64,000 nt of DNA. Source: Cyrtodaria siliqua (Eukaryota > Mollusca > Bivalvia > Adapedonta > Hiatellidae). Shown one piece after another: positions 44,738 through 58,100 of the stretch (positions are counted from its first letter, which is position 1; each line of letters opens with the position of its first letter). The stretch lies in contig JAWPHD010011508.1 in assembly GCA_037043455.1 (NCBI GenBank), positions 1 to 64,000 on the forward strand. The letters are read 5' to 3'. The notes below the pieces were generated by a model that saw only the letters and a list, made by a program, of their open reading frames with translations, was not told the DNA's origin and ran no database searches. Position numbers and translations under genes: made by a program.

Positions 44738-46850
44738 AATCAAGGGCCATAACTAAAGAATCTGGTAAAGTTTGGTAAAGATCAGATGAAAAATGAAGGC
44801 CCTACCGTATTAACGAGGCAAAATATAGCATGTTTAACTAAATCAAGAGCCATAACTCCTCTGTTACTGGTCCGACTGGTGCAACATAGAGCTAAAAAAA
44901 AAAGAAATTAACAAAAAACAAAAAACAAAAAACAAATTAAGAAAAAAAATTAAAAATAAATAAATAAATAAAATAAAAAAATTAAAAAAATTAAAAAAAA
45001 TAAATAAAAAAAAATTAAAAAAAATTAAACAAAAATATTTTTTTTTTTTAAAAAAACATAAAAAAAAACCTAAAGAATATGTATATGATATTTCAGTTGA
45101 ATGGATTAAGTGGTTTCGGAGAAGATGTCGTTTGAAATTTCCTTAAATTTGACCTAGTTTTAGTCATGGCGGCCATCTTCGATGACTGGCGGCCACGAAA
45201 AACACAAATCTGAGAGGGACTATCCCAATTAAAGGCATTTGCTGTAGTTTTCAATGCGCAGCTTTTTTGGGCGACTTCGCTTCTAAAACTCTAGGCACTT
45301 ATTTGAACATATAGTAAGACAATATATGCAATTAAAAGTATAGGTCACCATGCATATTGAGATTTAATATTGGTTTTTGGAACCCTACCATTATGCTTAA
45401 ATTTTTTAATTTTGTTTGAATAGTTACAAAATGCTATATTTTTCCTATTTTATGTATGTTTCTAATAATAGGCATTTATATAAATAAAGACAATAAAAAA
45501 TAAAAAAAATAAAAAATAAAAAAATAAAAAAAGACAACAAATACAACTAGACATCAAGAGCAACATTCCTGTAAATTTTAGGAAAATCCATCCAATAGTT
45601 TTAGAAGAGAAGTCGCCCAAAATGCTGCGCATGAAAAACTACAGAAAATGCCTTTAACAAAGGAAAATACAACACAGAATTTTTCAACAAATCAAGGGCC
45701 ATAACTCTGTCGTTCTAACAAGATCTAGCTGGTTTTCGAACGTGTCCAAGAGTTCATTGATATACCGCGCTTTGCACAATTAGACATCATACTGAGGCTT
45801 CCTGCCAAATTTTGTAGAAATCCAACAAGCCGTTAAGAAGGAGTAGCGCCGACAAGAAATGAATCAACGAACTGGAACAAAAACCCGAAATGCACAATTA
45901 GACATCTAACTGATGCTTCCTGCCAAGTTTCGTCGAAATCCAACAAGGCGTTTAGGAGGAGTAGCGCCGACAAGAAATTTAGTACTGGTTAAAAGTAAAA
46001 AATGTCAAGGGGCCGTAACTCCATCAAAAATGAACGAACCGGAAAAAAATGCAACAGGCACAACTAGAAATAATAGTAATGCTTCCTGCTAACACGATGT
46101 TAACACAGAAGAAAAAATAAAATAAAAGTAATTTAAAAAAATGAAATGAAAATAAAATTAAAAAACAAATATTTAAAAAATAAAAATTCAAATCAAGAAT
46201 TCATTTTTTTTAAAAAAAAAAAAACATCTAAAAAAAAATATGTATATTAAAATAAAATTTAAACAAGAAATATATACTAATAACAATAAGAATAAAGGCA
46301 AAATATCTAGTAAAGTTTGGTAAAGATCAGATGAAAAATGAAAGCCCTATCGCATTAAAGAAGCAAACTATATCATTTTTAACGAAATCAAGGCTGGTCC
46401 GATCTGGCTGGTTTTCGAACTTGTCCGAGCTTTCATTGATATAAACAATCTGTTAAAAGTTTGGTAAAGATCGGATGAAAAATGAAGGCCCTATCGTCTT
46501 AACGAGGCAAAATATAGTATTTTCAACTAAATCAAGGTCCATAACTCCGCTGTTACTAGTCCGATCTGGCTGGTTTTCGAACTTGTCCGAGCTTTCATTG
46601 ATATTAACAATCTATTAAAGTTTGTTAAAAATCTGATGAAAAATGAAGATCCTATCGTCTTAATGAGGTAAAAGTTAACAGACGACAGACGATGGACAAC
46701 TCGCCATCCCATAGACTTAAGGGCCAGCAGAGCTGAAAATCATCAGCTCCAAAAAGTAGGTCAAGGTCATAGAGGAAATCCATGCGTCCAAAAAGATGCA
46801 CTACCCAAGACACAACTATGTCAAAATAGAATATTTTGTCTTCCAAAGAT
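44738..46850 (+). repeat. Cluster of bivalve-type dispersed repeats
   Basis: AATCAAGGGCCATAACT and GGTAAAGATCAGATGAAAAA plus TGAAGGCCCTA recur (44738, 44840, 45700, 46310, 46450, 46620). A/T homopolymer-rich blocks (44890-45070, 46120-46270) separate them. The right end has TAACAGACGACAGACGATGG and GTAGGTCAAGGTCATAG. No coding frame. Confidence 0.7.
45231..45656. mobile_element. MITE with ~60-bp inverted ends inside the repeat cluster
   Basis: Left AAAGGCATTTGCTGTAGTTT...GGGCGACTTCGCTTCTAAAA pairs with right TTTTAGAAGAGAAGTCGCCC...AAATGCCTTT. About 426 bp. Confidence 0.7.
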
Positions 46851-46859
46851 TAAGCTATA

Positions 46860-48890
46860 TATTAGGTTTAAAACATCTAGTGCATAATTATAGTTCATGA
46901 GAAAGTGATGTAAATGTAACAATTAAAGTTATCTGCCCTTTGCTTGGATGGTAAAGGTCACATCTGCATTTGCTTTGTCGCGTTGCAATGTACCACTCAA
47001 GATACAACTTTAAGCAAAGTTTGAAAGGTCTTAATGCATACAGTTTGTGAAAAAGTGACCTCAACGCAAACGTTGAAGGTATAATTATTAAGTTATCTGC
47101 CCTTTGCTTGGAGGGTCAAGATCACTTCCACATTTCCTTTGTCACCTGGGTGAAATAAAATTCCCTTACTTTTCCCAGACCAAATGAAATTTTTCACTGA
47201 CAGTTTTATGATGCAGTTTTATTGGGTTTTCCTGATTTTTCACTGACCTTTCAGAAAATTCGAATTTTCCTGACCGTTTTTCAAAATTACCTGACAATTC
47301 CCTGTTACGGCCTGTACTTTGTACTTTATTTTTATCAAGAAAAAATCACATGTTTACAAAATACAAAAAATGTTTGATAATTATTTTTTTTTCTAAAAAA
47401 CAAACATAATACCAACGCACAACCAATAAAAGCCTTGCATTTATGTTTTATACAAACAACTTCATTGGGCAAACCTCATCATTTGATACAAAGCTAAATA
47501 ACACCAGTTTTTCATGCAATTGTATGTGATTTACAGTTATCTATACAAATTCTCGCTCCCTCGACACCCAACCCACTAATACAACAGGCTGAAAGTAGGT
47601 TCTTAAGGTGAATGTACTCGGAACAAAATGCAAAGTTAAAAGTAGGATAAGTAAAACAAAAACTAAATATGTTTACATAAAACTTACAGAATATCACATA
47701 ATTATCATAAATATCATACAAAAGCTAAAATACTAAAACAAAAATATATTTTTTTAGATGTTTTTAAACAGTGCTCTATATAGAGAATCCAGCAGGAATT
47801 ACAACTCATCAATTCATAATTTTGACAAAATCGTCATTCATCAAAATAAACTGACCAATCAGTGGGCAGAAATGCGACACACCTCTAATTTCTGGTAGGT
47901 GATAAACTCGGTCTTTATCATTGATGTTCAACCGAGTTTACTTTTAAAATTAAGGTATTTACAGTGTGATTACTTTGAAACACTGCATATTTCATACAAA
48001 TGTATGCAAATTGATTCAATATATGTATCTTTCAAAATCGATTCTTGAAAATTATCATCTTTTTACTCTGCCAAAGACTTATTTTACTATAAAACCTAAG
48101 AATAAAAACCGAGTAACACAACTTTTATCACCTAGTGAAAATTAGGTCAAATCTCAACATTTTGGCAATGCAAAATTATGAATATCAGATTATTTTTTAA
48201 AAATAACTTGCAATATATTACCTTCATATAATTGTCTAGGTTGTGTCAGCCGTTAAAAAGTAAAGAAATATGTATAAAGAAGTTTTATGCAACTTTTGCT
48301 TAAATCACCTGTATTGAAATCAACTATTGTGAGTAGCATCATCTATAAATTAAATGTGTACAGGTAGTGACCAATCAAATACCATGACCAGGTATGTACA
48401 TAACATATGTATGCAAGTTATATATTATTTATATAGCTATTTCACGTATTGTGTCATCGTTTAGCAGTGCGTTCTATAAATAGATCAATCATCATCATCA
48501 CATGATCATCACGTGATCTTGCGTAAAATATATTCATACGCTGTATTGTTCTCCTGGGATAGTGATTGAGATTTGTTTGTTTAATTCATGCCCAATAGTC
48601 TTAAAAGGGGTTCATCAGATTTTTTCTAGAAACAGCTTAAATTATAAATTGTTCCAGTTCACGATAGAAAACACTATCAATCAAAATGTGAAGCTAGAAC
48701 CATTTTGTTAATGTCTAAAGTTTCAGAACACCATATAGCTAGGGTGGACTCGCACGTAATATGCTAAAATTAACCCTGGTGCGTCACCTAGGATAGCACG
48801 TATTACTGTGCAGAATGAATTTCTTTGCAAATAAAAGTGTTTATAGACTCATTATGTTTTGGTCATGTAGAATAAAATATTAATATTTGT
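46860..48890. other. Unassigned; possible weak inverted repeat 47883-48153
   Basis: CTAATTTCTGGTAGGTGATAAA (47885; 22 bases, of which GGTAGGTGATAAA is diagnostic) has an inverted partner TTTATCACCTAGTGAAAATTAG near 48130. Text like TTTTCCCAGACC at 47170-47300 is a dispersed repeat. No gene. Confidence 0.35.
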
Positions 48891-48966
48891 CAATTTTAAA
48901 TCGGACACCTATAGATCCCCATAAAAGGCCTGATGTACTCCCTTTTAGACTTAAGTCGGAAAACAA

Positions 48967-48968
<2 letters not shown>

Positions 48969-49003
<35 letters not shown>
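48969..49003 (+). repeat. (TG)n microsatellite
   Basis: About 17 TG units, ending TGTAGAGTG. Confidence 0.97.
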
Positions 49004-49007
<4 letters not shown>

Positions 49008-49479
49008 TGGGTAGCTGTCAAACATTCTTCAATGTGCAAACGCGTAACAAACGGGACTCGAACGTATGACTGTAGCATTGAGAGATATACATTACACAAC
49101 AAGAGTAGATCTAAACACAAATATGTTACCTTTTATTACAATTTTCAAATTACATGCAAAACTGATTGAATTATATTCTGTTAAGGCCAAAACACAACAA
49201 AGCAACACAAAAATGAAGGGGTAAAAGTTGTTGCGTCGAGGGTAAACACGGCGATTCGGTTGGGTGACAGGAAACAAAATACCTTTTGTTTAGGCCTAAG
49301 GTAGTAAACGAAATTTACCGTGACTTTGGTGATTATTGTCAACAAACGATTTGCCGACTTAAAAAAAAAATCCACGTAAGAATTACAATTAGTGATATGA
49401 ATCGTGAAATTCTCAGTAGCGTTCACATACGTGGTTGAACAATATAACAACGAAATAATTGTGTATGAACATCATGTTC

Positions 49480-49640
49480 ACTCCGAGTTGTGAGATAAAA
49501 TCACAACGGTATCCCGAGAACAGTGGTACTCCGAATTGTGAGAATGAACTACAACGGTATTTCGAGACTAGTGGTATTCCGAGTTGTGAGAATAAATAAC
49601 AACGGTATCCCGAGACCAGGGATACTCCGAGTTGAGATTA
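49480..49640 (+). repeat. ~53-bp tandem repeat, three units
   Basis: CTCCGAGTTGTGAGA...CAACGGTATCCCGAGA repeated three times with substitutions, plus a partial fourth. Confidence 0.85.
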
Positions 49641-50750
49641 AAATAAAATGAGCACAAAGATTTATAAGTTATGTTTTGTATATGTGTAGTCTGTATGTCT
49701 CTACTACAAGTTGTATTTAAAACATATGTTCTTTTAGTTGAAGGTCACACTTTTTGGAACACGGAAGCTTCAGGGAGAATTTGTCATTTTACAGTGACAT
49801 CCCATGTTTAAATTTGTATATTATAAATCTTTGTGCAGCGGGGGATATGGCTGTCTTTCAGCTACACTCTGACTACTGACTACATCGTGTTCATTTGATT
49901 TTAATCATACTTGCATAGTAGGTCGATATCAATGCAAGGTTGTTTCCTATTTTAATTCAGCTATGTTGGTCAAAGGGTCTATGAATTACCAACCCTTGAA
50001 TTGGCAAAATTAGCTGTCTTGACCTTTTTGACGCTATATTCATTTCTAATGACTCAGACTTTGATAGGTGAGGACTGGTGATGTTTTTTGATACACTTTA
50101 ACACCTGTGAAGATGATGAAGCGTTTCGAAGATTAATTTTCATTATAACCAATCATTCCTTTTGTTCCCTTCTTTATTCCTGTATATACCTTACCTTGTC
50201 TTGTTTTAATCGCCTTAGTTCCAGATACATTAAACAATGCATTGATGTATTATTACATGCAATGATGTATTGTTATTAAGAAGAGTTGACACATTTTCAG
50301 TCCATCCATGTCATGCGTGATTGGAAAGAAACCTTCCATTACATGGATGCACAAATCATAGTTCACCATGCTCTCAGTACCTTCGGTACTTTGATTTTTT
50401 CTTTCGCAACCACTTTCGCCAAATGAAAAAAAGGAACCAAATTTAAGAAATAAGAGCCAAAGTTGGAGCCGTTTTTTTAGCCATTTTTTCACCCTATAAC
50501 GAAGACTTAAAAGTCATTTTCAGAATAAACGGCATATATGCATCGATTCATTTAGGTTCTCTTGTTTTTATAAAATACTTGATTTATACCAACATTAATA
50601 CAAGTAATACTTTAATAATTACTATAAACCAACAGTTTAATAAAAGATGATAACTATAATCATATAATCATAGCAGTATTATCTTATATTAAGCTATTAC
50701 AAGTATTACTTGAATTAATGTTTATATCACTAGCAGATACAGGGGCGCGC
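49641..50750. other. Unassigned intergenic DNA
   Basis: No supported gene. Short frames near 50090-50490 lack recognisable domains. Confidence 0.4.
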
Positions 50751-51093
50751 ACTCCCCCCACCCCCCCCCCCCCACCCCACCCCACAATTTTACTGTACAT
50801 AAAATATCAAACAATTTCGATGCACGCCCTCAGTAGAAAAAATATTCTCGATCGCTCGACGCATAATGGCTAATGAGTGGTTTATTTAACACATTGTTAC
50901 CCCCCCCCCCCCCCCCCCACCCCCACACCGATGTTACTGCGATGTTACTGTACATAAAATATCAAACAATTTCGATGCACGCCCTCAGTATAAAAAATAT
51001 TCTCCCTCGCTCGACGCATAATGGCTAATGAGTGGTTTATTTAACACATTGTTAAATCCTTTTATTTGAAAACGGATTTTTTTTACACTATCA

Positions 51094-52988
51094 TTTAAAG
51101 TGTGGGGTAACACTGTCTGATGAACTATGTTTAGCTATCCTATTGTATGCTGACGATATTATAATGTTAGCTGCGAACGAAATTGATATGCAAAGAATGT
51201 TAGATAAAGTTAGTGAGTGGTGTAATAAATGGCGCATGTGCATCAACGAGACAAAAGACAAGGTGTTGCATTTTACATCCAAACATGTCAATAAACCGGA
51301 TTTTAAATTCAAATGTGGAACTAAAGACATTGATTTCGACTGTAATTATAAATACCTTGGATTTTGGTTCAATGGTCATCTTGATATGAAACTGTCCATT
51401 AAAGAGGTAGCAATGTCAGCCAGTAGAGCTCTTGGTGTAATATATACTAAATGTATATGTGCTGGTGGAATGACTTTCAGTGTTTATACAAAAATGATTG
51501 AATCCATTATTGTTCTGGTATATGGGGTCAAAATAAATTCAGTGAAATAGAAACTGTTTTAAATAAAGCAAGACGATATTTTCTGGGAGTTACACAATAC
51601 TGCTCAAATATCTCCGCCAGGGGAAATCTAGGGTGGAAGTCTTGCGGCACTAAACAGAAAAATTGAAACGGTTCGATTATGGTGCAGAATAAAAAATATG
51701 CCAGAACATAGATTAAAACGTAGAGTGCATGAATGGTCTTTAAATAAATCAAGGTCATGGGAAAGTAAAATGCTACAGTTTATTCAAAGCACATATTCTG
51801 CAGAATATATGATATGTATAAATCCAAATGAAAGTGTCTGTGTACGTAAGATACGTGAATACCTGAACCAAGAAGATAAAAATGTATGGTTTGGAAAACT
51901 AATGAGTGATGGAATAAAACTGTCAAAATGGTAATAAATTAAGAACGTATAGAAAGTATGACAGAACTTAAAACTGAATATTATGTAAAGTGTAATCTAA
52001 GAAGGGGCCATCGACGCATTCTTCTAAATTTAGAAGTTGCAATCTGCCCTTAGCAATAGAAACAGAGAGATATGCTCGACCGAAATCACCTGTTAGTGAA
52101 CGACTTTGTAAAGTTTGTACCAAGTCAACTACAGAGGACGAAACTCATTTTTTAGTCGACTGTGATTTTTACTCAGATCTGAGATATGATCTTTTTAATA
52201 CTGCAAGCCAGTTAGATAATAATTTTTTAAATTGTTCGTCTATAGAAAAATTATTTTTTCTGATGAACTGATTCTTTACAGTACAAGTTAGCAAACCTAC
52301 TTCTTAAAATGTATAAAAGGCGAGTTTTAGCTTTATGAACGAATAATATTTTAACTGAATCACAGTTTACTCATTATATATATAAATACATTAAATACAC
52401 ATATATGCTCTTTTAAATTTACTACTTATATATGTGTGAATATATGCGTGGATGAATATGCATATAGAGAGAGATAAGTATATACAATTTTAACATTTAA
52501 ATACACATGTCTTTGGGCAGTCACGGTTAATAAGGCTATCCAGATTTATTTTTTTTACCAGATATTTTAAGTTAGTACCGTATAAGTGTTTTACACATTT
52601 TAAGTAATTGTTTTACATACTATAATAAATATTAAATGTAAGTATTATACTAGTATATATATTAAATGTAAGTATTATACTAGTATATATATTAAATGTA
52701 AATACTCATTTATCTAGAGATAGTGCATATAATCAGTTGTTGTATTATATATTAACTCTTGACTGAACAAGACGGTTCAATTGTACATTTGATGATGGAA
52801 TGTTTATAATGTATATACATTTATAGTGTAGATATAATGAGATTATTGATTTGAAATATATGTGTTTTACGTGTCTCTTAGGTCGTTATTACGGCCGGGT
52901 ATAAAAGTGTGTTTGTGTAATATTTGAATATGTTTGTAACTTTTATATGCGACACTACAATAAACTATTAAAGTCTAAATCTTTAAAG
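51094..52988 (+). mobile_element. Non-LTR retrotransposon 3' half inserted in the satellite
   Basis: Begins in the RT palm: CLAILLYADDIIMLAANEID (51143 on), then YKYLGFWFNGHLD. It shifts frame near 51545, continues at 51698-51934 (RRVHEWSLNKSRSWESKML) and ends with a CCHC region after further shifts (RLCKVCTKSTTEDETHFLVD near 52110-52165). A long AT-rich 3' UTR runs to 52981. TTTAAAG flanks both sides (51094-51100 and 52982-52988), a 7-bp target duplication. A different family from the 25-29-kb element. Confidence 0.87.
52627..52712 (+). repeat. 30-bp tandem repeat, three units
   Basis: ATTAAATGTAAGTATTATAC + TAGTATATAT, almost perfect, within the 3' UTR of the retrotransposon. Confidence 0.93.
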
Positions 52989-54758
52989 TCATCAAACAAT
53001 TTCGATGCACGCCCTCAGTATAAACAATTGTCTCGCTCGCTCGACGCATAATGGCTAATGAGTGGTTTAATTAACACATTGTTAAATCCTTTTATTTGAA
53101 AACGGACTTTTTTACCCTATCAATGCACTACCGCAACCGTTTTATGAGGCCAGGAACGGACCCGAAAATTGACCAAAATCTTACGCCCCCCATCAAACAA
53201 TTTCGATGCACGCCCTCAGTATAAAGAAAATTCTCGATCGCAATTCGATGCACGCCCTCAGTATAAAAAATTGTCTCGCTCGCTCGACGCATAATGGCTA
53301 ATGAGTGGTTTAATTAAACATTGTTAAATCCTTTTATTTGTAAACGGGCGTTTTATCCTATCAATGCACAACCGCAACCGTTTTATGAGGCTAGAAACGG
53401 ACCCGAAAATTGTCCAAAATCTTACGCCCCCCATCAAACAATTTCGATGCACACCCTCAGTATAAAAATAAATTCTCGCTCGCTTCGCTCGCTCGACGTA
53501 TAATGGCTAATTAGTGGTTTATTTAACACAATGTTAAGTCCTTTTATTTGAAAACGGACTTTTTTACCCTATCAATGCACTACCGCAACCGTTTTATGAG
53601 GCCAGGAACGGACCCGAAAATTGACCAAAATCTTACGCCCCCCATCAAACAATTTCGATGCACGCCCTCAGTATAAAAAAAATTCTCGATCGCTTCGCTC
53701 GCTCGACGTATAATGGCTAATTAGTGGTTTATTTAACACAATGTTAAGTCCTTTTATTTGAAAACGGACTTTTTTACCCTATCAATGCACTACCGCAACC
53801 GTTTTATGAGGCCAGGAACGGACCCGAAAATTGACCAAAATCTTACGCCCCCCATCAAACAATTTCGATGCAAGCCCTCAGTATAAAAAAAAATTCTCGA
53901 TCGCTTCGCTCGCTCGACGCATAATAGCTAATGAGTGGTTTAATTAATTAATTAAACATTTTTAAATCCTTTTATTTGTAAACGGGCGTTTTATCCTATC
54001 AATGCACAACCGCAACCGTTTTATGAGGCTAGAAACGGACCCGAAAATTGTCCAAAATCTTACGCCCCCCATCAAACAATTTCGATGCACACCCTCAGTA
54101 TAAAAATAAATTCTCGCTCGCTTCGCTCGCTCGACGTATAATGGCTAATTAGTGGTTTATTTAACACAATGTTAAGTCCTTTTATTTGAAAACGGACTTT
54201 TTTACCCTATCAATGCACTACCGCAACCGTTTTATGAGGCTAGAAACGGACCCGAATATTGACCAAAATCATACCCCACCCCCCCCCCCCCCCCCCCCCA
54301 CCCCCCTTCATGTAGTTCATCATAAATTCAATATCAAAGTAAAAACAACAATTTTGTTTTATGATATCATTTAACACATTTAACATTATTATCAATGATT
54401 TTTTAATTGCAAGAAAAGAAACAACAATTAATCTTATAATCTAACATATTATCGTTTACGAAGAGTTCTCATAACCCATGGTTCTTTCAACTATTATATA
54501 TAGTTTCAGCTATCAACAAAAATAAGTTTACATTAAACTGTTACATTTGTGCTGTTCATAGTCCACTTGCAATTTAGTTCAGGTGACTGGTCACTTATTT
54601 TCGCATGATATTTACACAGTTCTGCTGCAATTCCAAGTTCTGACAAGTTCTAGTTTGTATATTTGTATATCACTTTTGATGTTGAACACCAGAAATCACT
54701 GCAGAATTCTCCTCGTCTTAGCACCTTCCCATATCTTGAATGCTGTCTTAAATTCAAA

Positions 54759-55484
54759 CTATTCCAGACCAGGACCATCTATCGAAATTCTCATTAGATT
54801 GTTCAGTGCAGAGATGGACTTAAAATTCCTAAGGCATGTTTTAACAATGTTCTGTTTACTGAAGTCTCTCTCACAGTCAACTGTGGAGACTAGCGCAACA
54901 AATAACCTCACAGCTGCTTCAGCAGCTGCTGGGTAAACCTTCCTATTCTTTATTTCCAAAGTGACCATATCCCAAGACGAGGTAACCAACTTACTGCCAC
55001 TAGAAAATGTGGCATCACAATACTACTTAGTTCACAACGAGAGCCCTCCAAACCCACAGAAGCCAAGTGATCTGAAACAACGTCCAAGTCATCAATCTTA
55101 TCATCCACACCAAGGACAGGGTTGAACATGTTACTGAGCGCCGTCAGAATGCTGTCCGAGTTATTCGAAAACCTCTCATTAAGACTTTTGAGCATGCCCG
55201 ACACAAACTGGTCGCAAATACCGACTGCGTCAGTCCTTTGCTTAGCACTGTCACGGATAGTGTGACCCTGCTCCAATTCGAAAGTGACCAAACCATCAGA
55301 GTCAGTCTGCGGCTGAGATGGAACATTCTGAACAAACTAAGTCGTTGATCTGTTTTTCTTCCTTCAGAATCTCCAAGTTCGAGATTGTTGAAGACAGAAG
55401 GGGAGTAACCTCAGAAAAATGCATGTCTTTTGTTGGATACATCTTGGACAGACTAGATAACGGTTTCAGTAAAATTAGATTCAC
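54759..55484 (-). pseudogene. hAT-type transposase C-terminal part
   Basis: Three frame pieces in order on the minus strand: LKPLSSLSKMYPTKDMHFSE (55302-55484), then ICDQFVSGMLKSLNERFSNN and NMFNPVLGVDD (54990-55291), then VSTVDCERDFSKQNIVKT and NNLMRISIDGP (54759-54989). The last is the hAT dimerisation region. Frameshifts fall near 55305 and 54990. Related to the hAT lineage that gave rise to ZNF862-like proteins. No N-terminal zinc finger or catalytic part was seen. Confidence 0.8.
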
Positions 55485-55659
55485 TTTGAAGTGCCCTTAT
55501 AAAACCTCTTTATTTATATTAGGCTATTTCAGTTGTGAAATCATTTTCATGTTTCTAACTAGGATAATGAGATCAGGTATTGCAAGTTTCATGTAAAAAT
55601 ATGCAGAAGTGTTTGAGATATCCAACCTTGAATTTTTTTTTTGTCCCTTAATAATTGAT

Positions 55660-55713
55660 GCTTTCTGATTGGCTGAACAATGATTGTCGTTTATGTTCAG
55701 CCAATCAGAAAGC
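55660..55713. repeat. Perfect 20-bp hairpin with CCAAT on both strands
   Basis: GCTTTCTGATTGGCTGAACA, 14-base loop, then its exact complement. Each arm carries a CCAAT/ATTGG box. Confidence 0.9.
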
Positions 55714-56127
55714 GTCATTTACTTTGCCCTTGAAATTTGAAGCCATTTCCGTTTTCGGTATTTTCAACACTGTCAACATTAGTGATTCTTGTACTTAATC
55801 GTCAACATTAGTGATTCTTGTTCTTCATCTATTTTTAGGTTTGTGGTTTGTGTACGTGATATCACGAGGAGACATATAGTCAGATAACATCATTAGTGTT
55901 TCCGTTACGCGAATAAATAGTTTTAAGTGCGTGTACTATCGACACGTAGTGAATAACGGGTAAAATAGTACACAGTGTTGTAGTCTACAAACGTGGTAAA
56001 ATCTGGCCGTTGACAACACTTAGTGTTTGCCCTTTTTTTCCTCCAATCAGACGGTGAGGAATTTTAAAAAAATGGCGAACTTATTCATGTAAATTTCTAA
56101 CGATCACCAATTTTAACCATTTAATCA

Positions 56128-56359
56128 TTAAGTGATCGCTTACTAAATGACACGCGCTTGTTTTGGCGCGAACGTGTTAAGACGCGTGGTCAGTTAGAGG
56201 CTATGAAGTGAAATTTTAACAATTAAGAAACCCTAAGGGAAGGAGCGCAGCGACTGACCGGGTTTCTTAATTGTTAAAATTTCACGAAACCACGCCTCTT
56301 TAACACGTTCGCGCTTCTACTAAATCCGCCTCCGTGCCATTTAGTAAGCGATTACTTAA
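56128..56359. mobile_element. Foldback MITE, ~230 bp
   Basis: Outer ends TTAAGTGATCGCTTACTAAA and its diverged complement at 56337-56357. Inner perfect 26-bp arms at 56208-56233 and 56260-56285, separated by a 26-bp loop. Confidence 0.8.
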
Positions 56360-56386
56360 AGACATATTTCGAGCCTATTGTATTTC

Positions 56387-56442
56387 GGAGGGGGGGGGGT
56401 GGAGTGGGGGGGGGGGGGGGGGGGGGGGGAGAGAGAGAGAGA
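56387..56442 (+). repeat. G-run followed by (GA)n
   Basis: Runs of 10 and more than 20 Gs, then AGAGAGAGAGAGA. Strong G-quadruplex potential. Run length may be unreliable in the assembly. Confidence 0.9.
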
Positions 56443-56754
56443 ATTTCTATAGGTAACTGTAAATCACTGTTCAGTAGGAACGCCAGCCCTATGGCGTAGG
56501 AATATTTATCAAACAAGGTCACGTGATAAAATCGATAACAAAATGACATTATTGGGAAAATGTTCACTGGTCAGATTTATACACCTCTTATCTATAAACT
56601 GTGATTATGACAAAACACAATTACAGATCGTTGTTAAAGTAATAATATTCACAAACTACATTGGTCGAACATAATTGGTGTACACTTCGTGGAATTCCCA
56701 TTAATAGTGAAAGGTATTTTTCCAAGGTATGAATTTAGGTTGTTTTAAGGTTTA

Positions 56755-58100
56755 AATTGCCAACAATGCGCTTTAAATCAAAATCGATTTATTTCGTCAT
56801 TTTAGAAGCGAGAATAAAAACAAATGCATGTACGCATAGATAAATCTTTCCTCTGTCCATATGCACAATTTTAATGAAATCGGAGACAAGTACTTTTTTT
56901 TCCCCAAAATTAACTAACATGACCCACGGACTCAAAGACGGCATAACGCATATACATTTACAGACGCGACTGGGTACACAAAAAATGAAATAATTCCATT
57001 ATTTCAATACATATATTTCAAATGTATGTATCCATGCATTCCAGATTAAATTTCTGATCTATACATGCTTTTGGTTTATGCCGGAGTGCTCGGAATAGGT
57101 TTTAACAAACAAAATTGCAACGGTACGTCGGGAAAGGAGATGAGGATGGTGAAAATATATATTGCAGTGCTAATTTTCTGAAACCGAAAAAAATGCAAAA
57201 AAATGAAGTTTTAACAACGAGAATGAATTTTTTTTCTTGAAAGTGTTCATTGACATGTCTACTATTAAAAACCAAAATTTAAAGTCAATCAGAAAAAAGT
57301 ACTTTTTTTTCCCCAAAATTAACAAAGTACACCGTGTTCGCTAAAATATGAACAATCGCCTTTCGAAGTTAATGTACACGCGGGATATAAAACCATGAAA
57401 TTGTGAAATCCTTTTTAAGAGATATATTGATTTCAACATTGTTCTGTATTTAATGAATTATTAGAGTAGAATGTTCGCAGTTTTTTTCAAGGAAACCATT
57501 ACGGTAGTATCCCTGCAACCCCGCCCTTCATGCCACCCCCACCACCCTCTATACCGTATTGATTAAGTTGTATATAGCTGCGAATGCGCAGTTTTAATAA
57601 AATTCGATTTATTTCATCATTTTAGAACAGAAAAAAGCATGTACGCGTAAATACATTTTTCCTCTGTAGATATGTAAAATATATAAAAAAAACGGAGGCA
57701 AGTTCTTTCACCCCCCCCCCCCCCCCCCCCCGAACATTAACGAAGTACACCGTAAACCGTAATCGCTTAAATACGCCGCTTCCCCACCAACGCACACAGT
57801 ACGTTGTGTATTGCTGAGAATGCGCCTTTTATTTAAATCGATTTATTTCGTCATTTTAGAAGCTAGAATAAAAACAAAATCATATATCATATCTCTCCTC
57901 TGTATATATGTTGAATTTCAATAAACGGAGACAAGTACTAATTAAGTAACAGGGCCTTCCGATCCAAGACGGCAACATTCATATTCATTTAAAAAGACCA
58001 CCGGCTACAGAAACAATTAAATAATTTTGTTATGTAAACACATATATTTAAAATGTATGTGTCTATGTATTTTACACTAAATTTTTGATCTATACATGCT
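56755..58100 (+). repeat. Three degenerate copies of one repeat
   Basis: CGATTTATTTCGTCATTTTA occurs at 56783, 57606 (CATCAT variant) and 57839. Each is followed by a CCTCTGT word and GGAGACAAGTACT-like text. A C-run at 57710-57731 lies inside. Non-coding. Confidence 0.75.

Larger units (their letters stand above)
50751..54306 (+). repeat. ~210-bp satellite with poly-C boundaries
   Basis: Unit words: ATCAAACAATTTCGATGCAC, CTCGCTCGACGCATAATGGC, TGAAAACGGACTTTTTTACC, CCGCAACCGTTTTATGAGGC. Starts near 50804, 50962, 52990, 53193, 53434, 53644, 53853 and 54071. Spacing in the right block is 209-241 bp. Long C-runs lie at 50755-50775, 50901-50919 and 54277-54299. The array is split by a retrotransposon. 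Confidence 0.92.

Noticed and set aside
48887..49169. ORFs through the (TG)n tract
   Set aside because: Valine-cysteine runs from a dinucleotide repeat.
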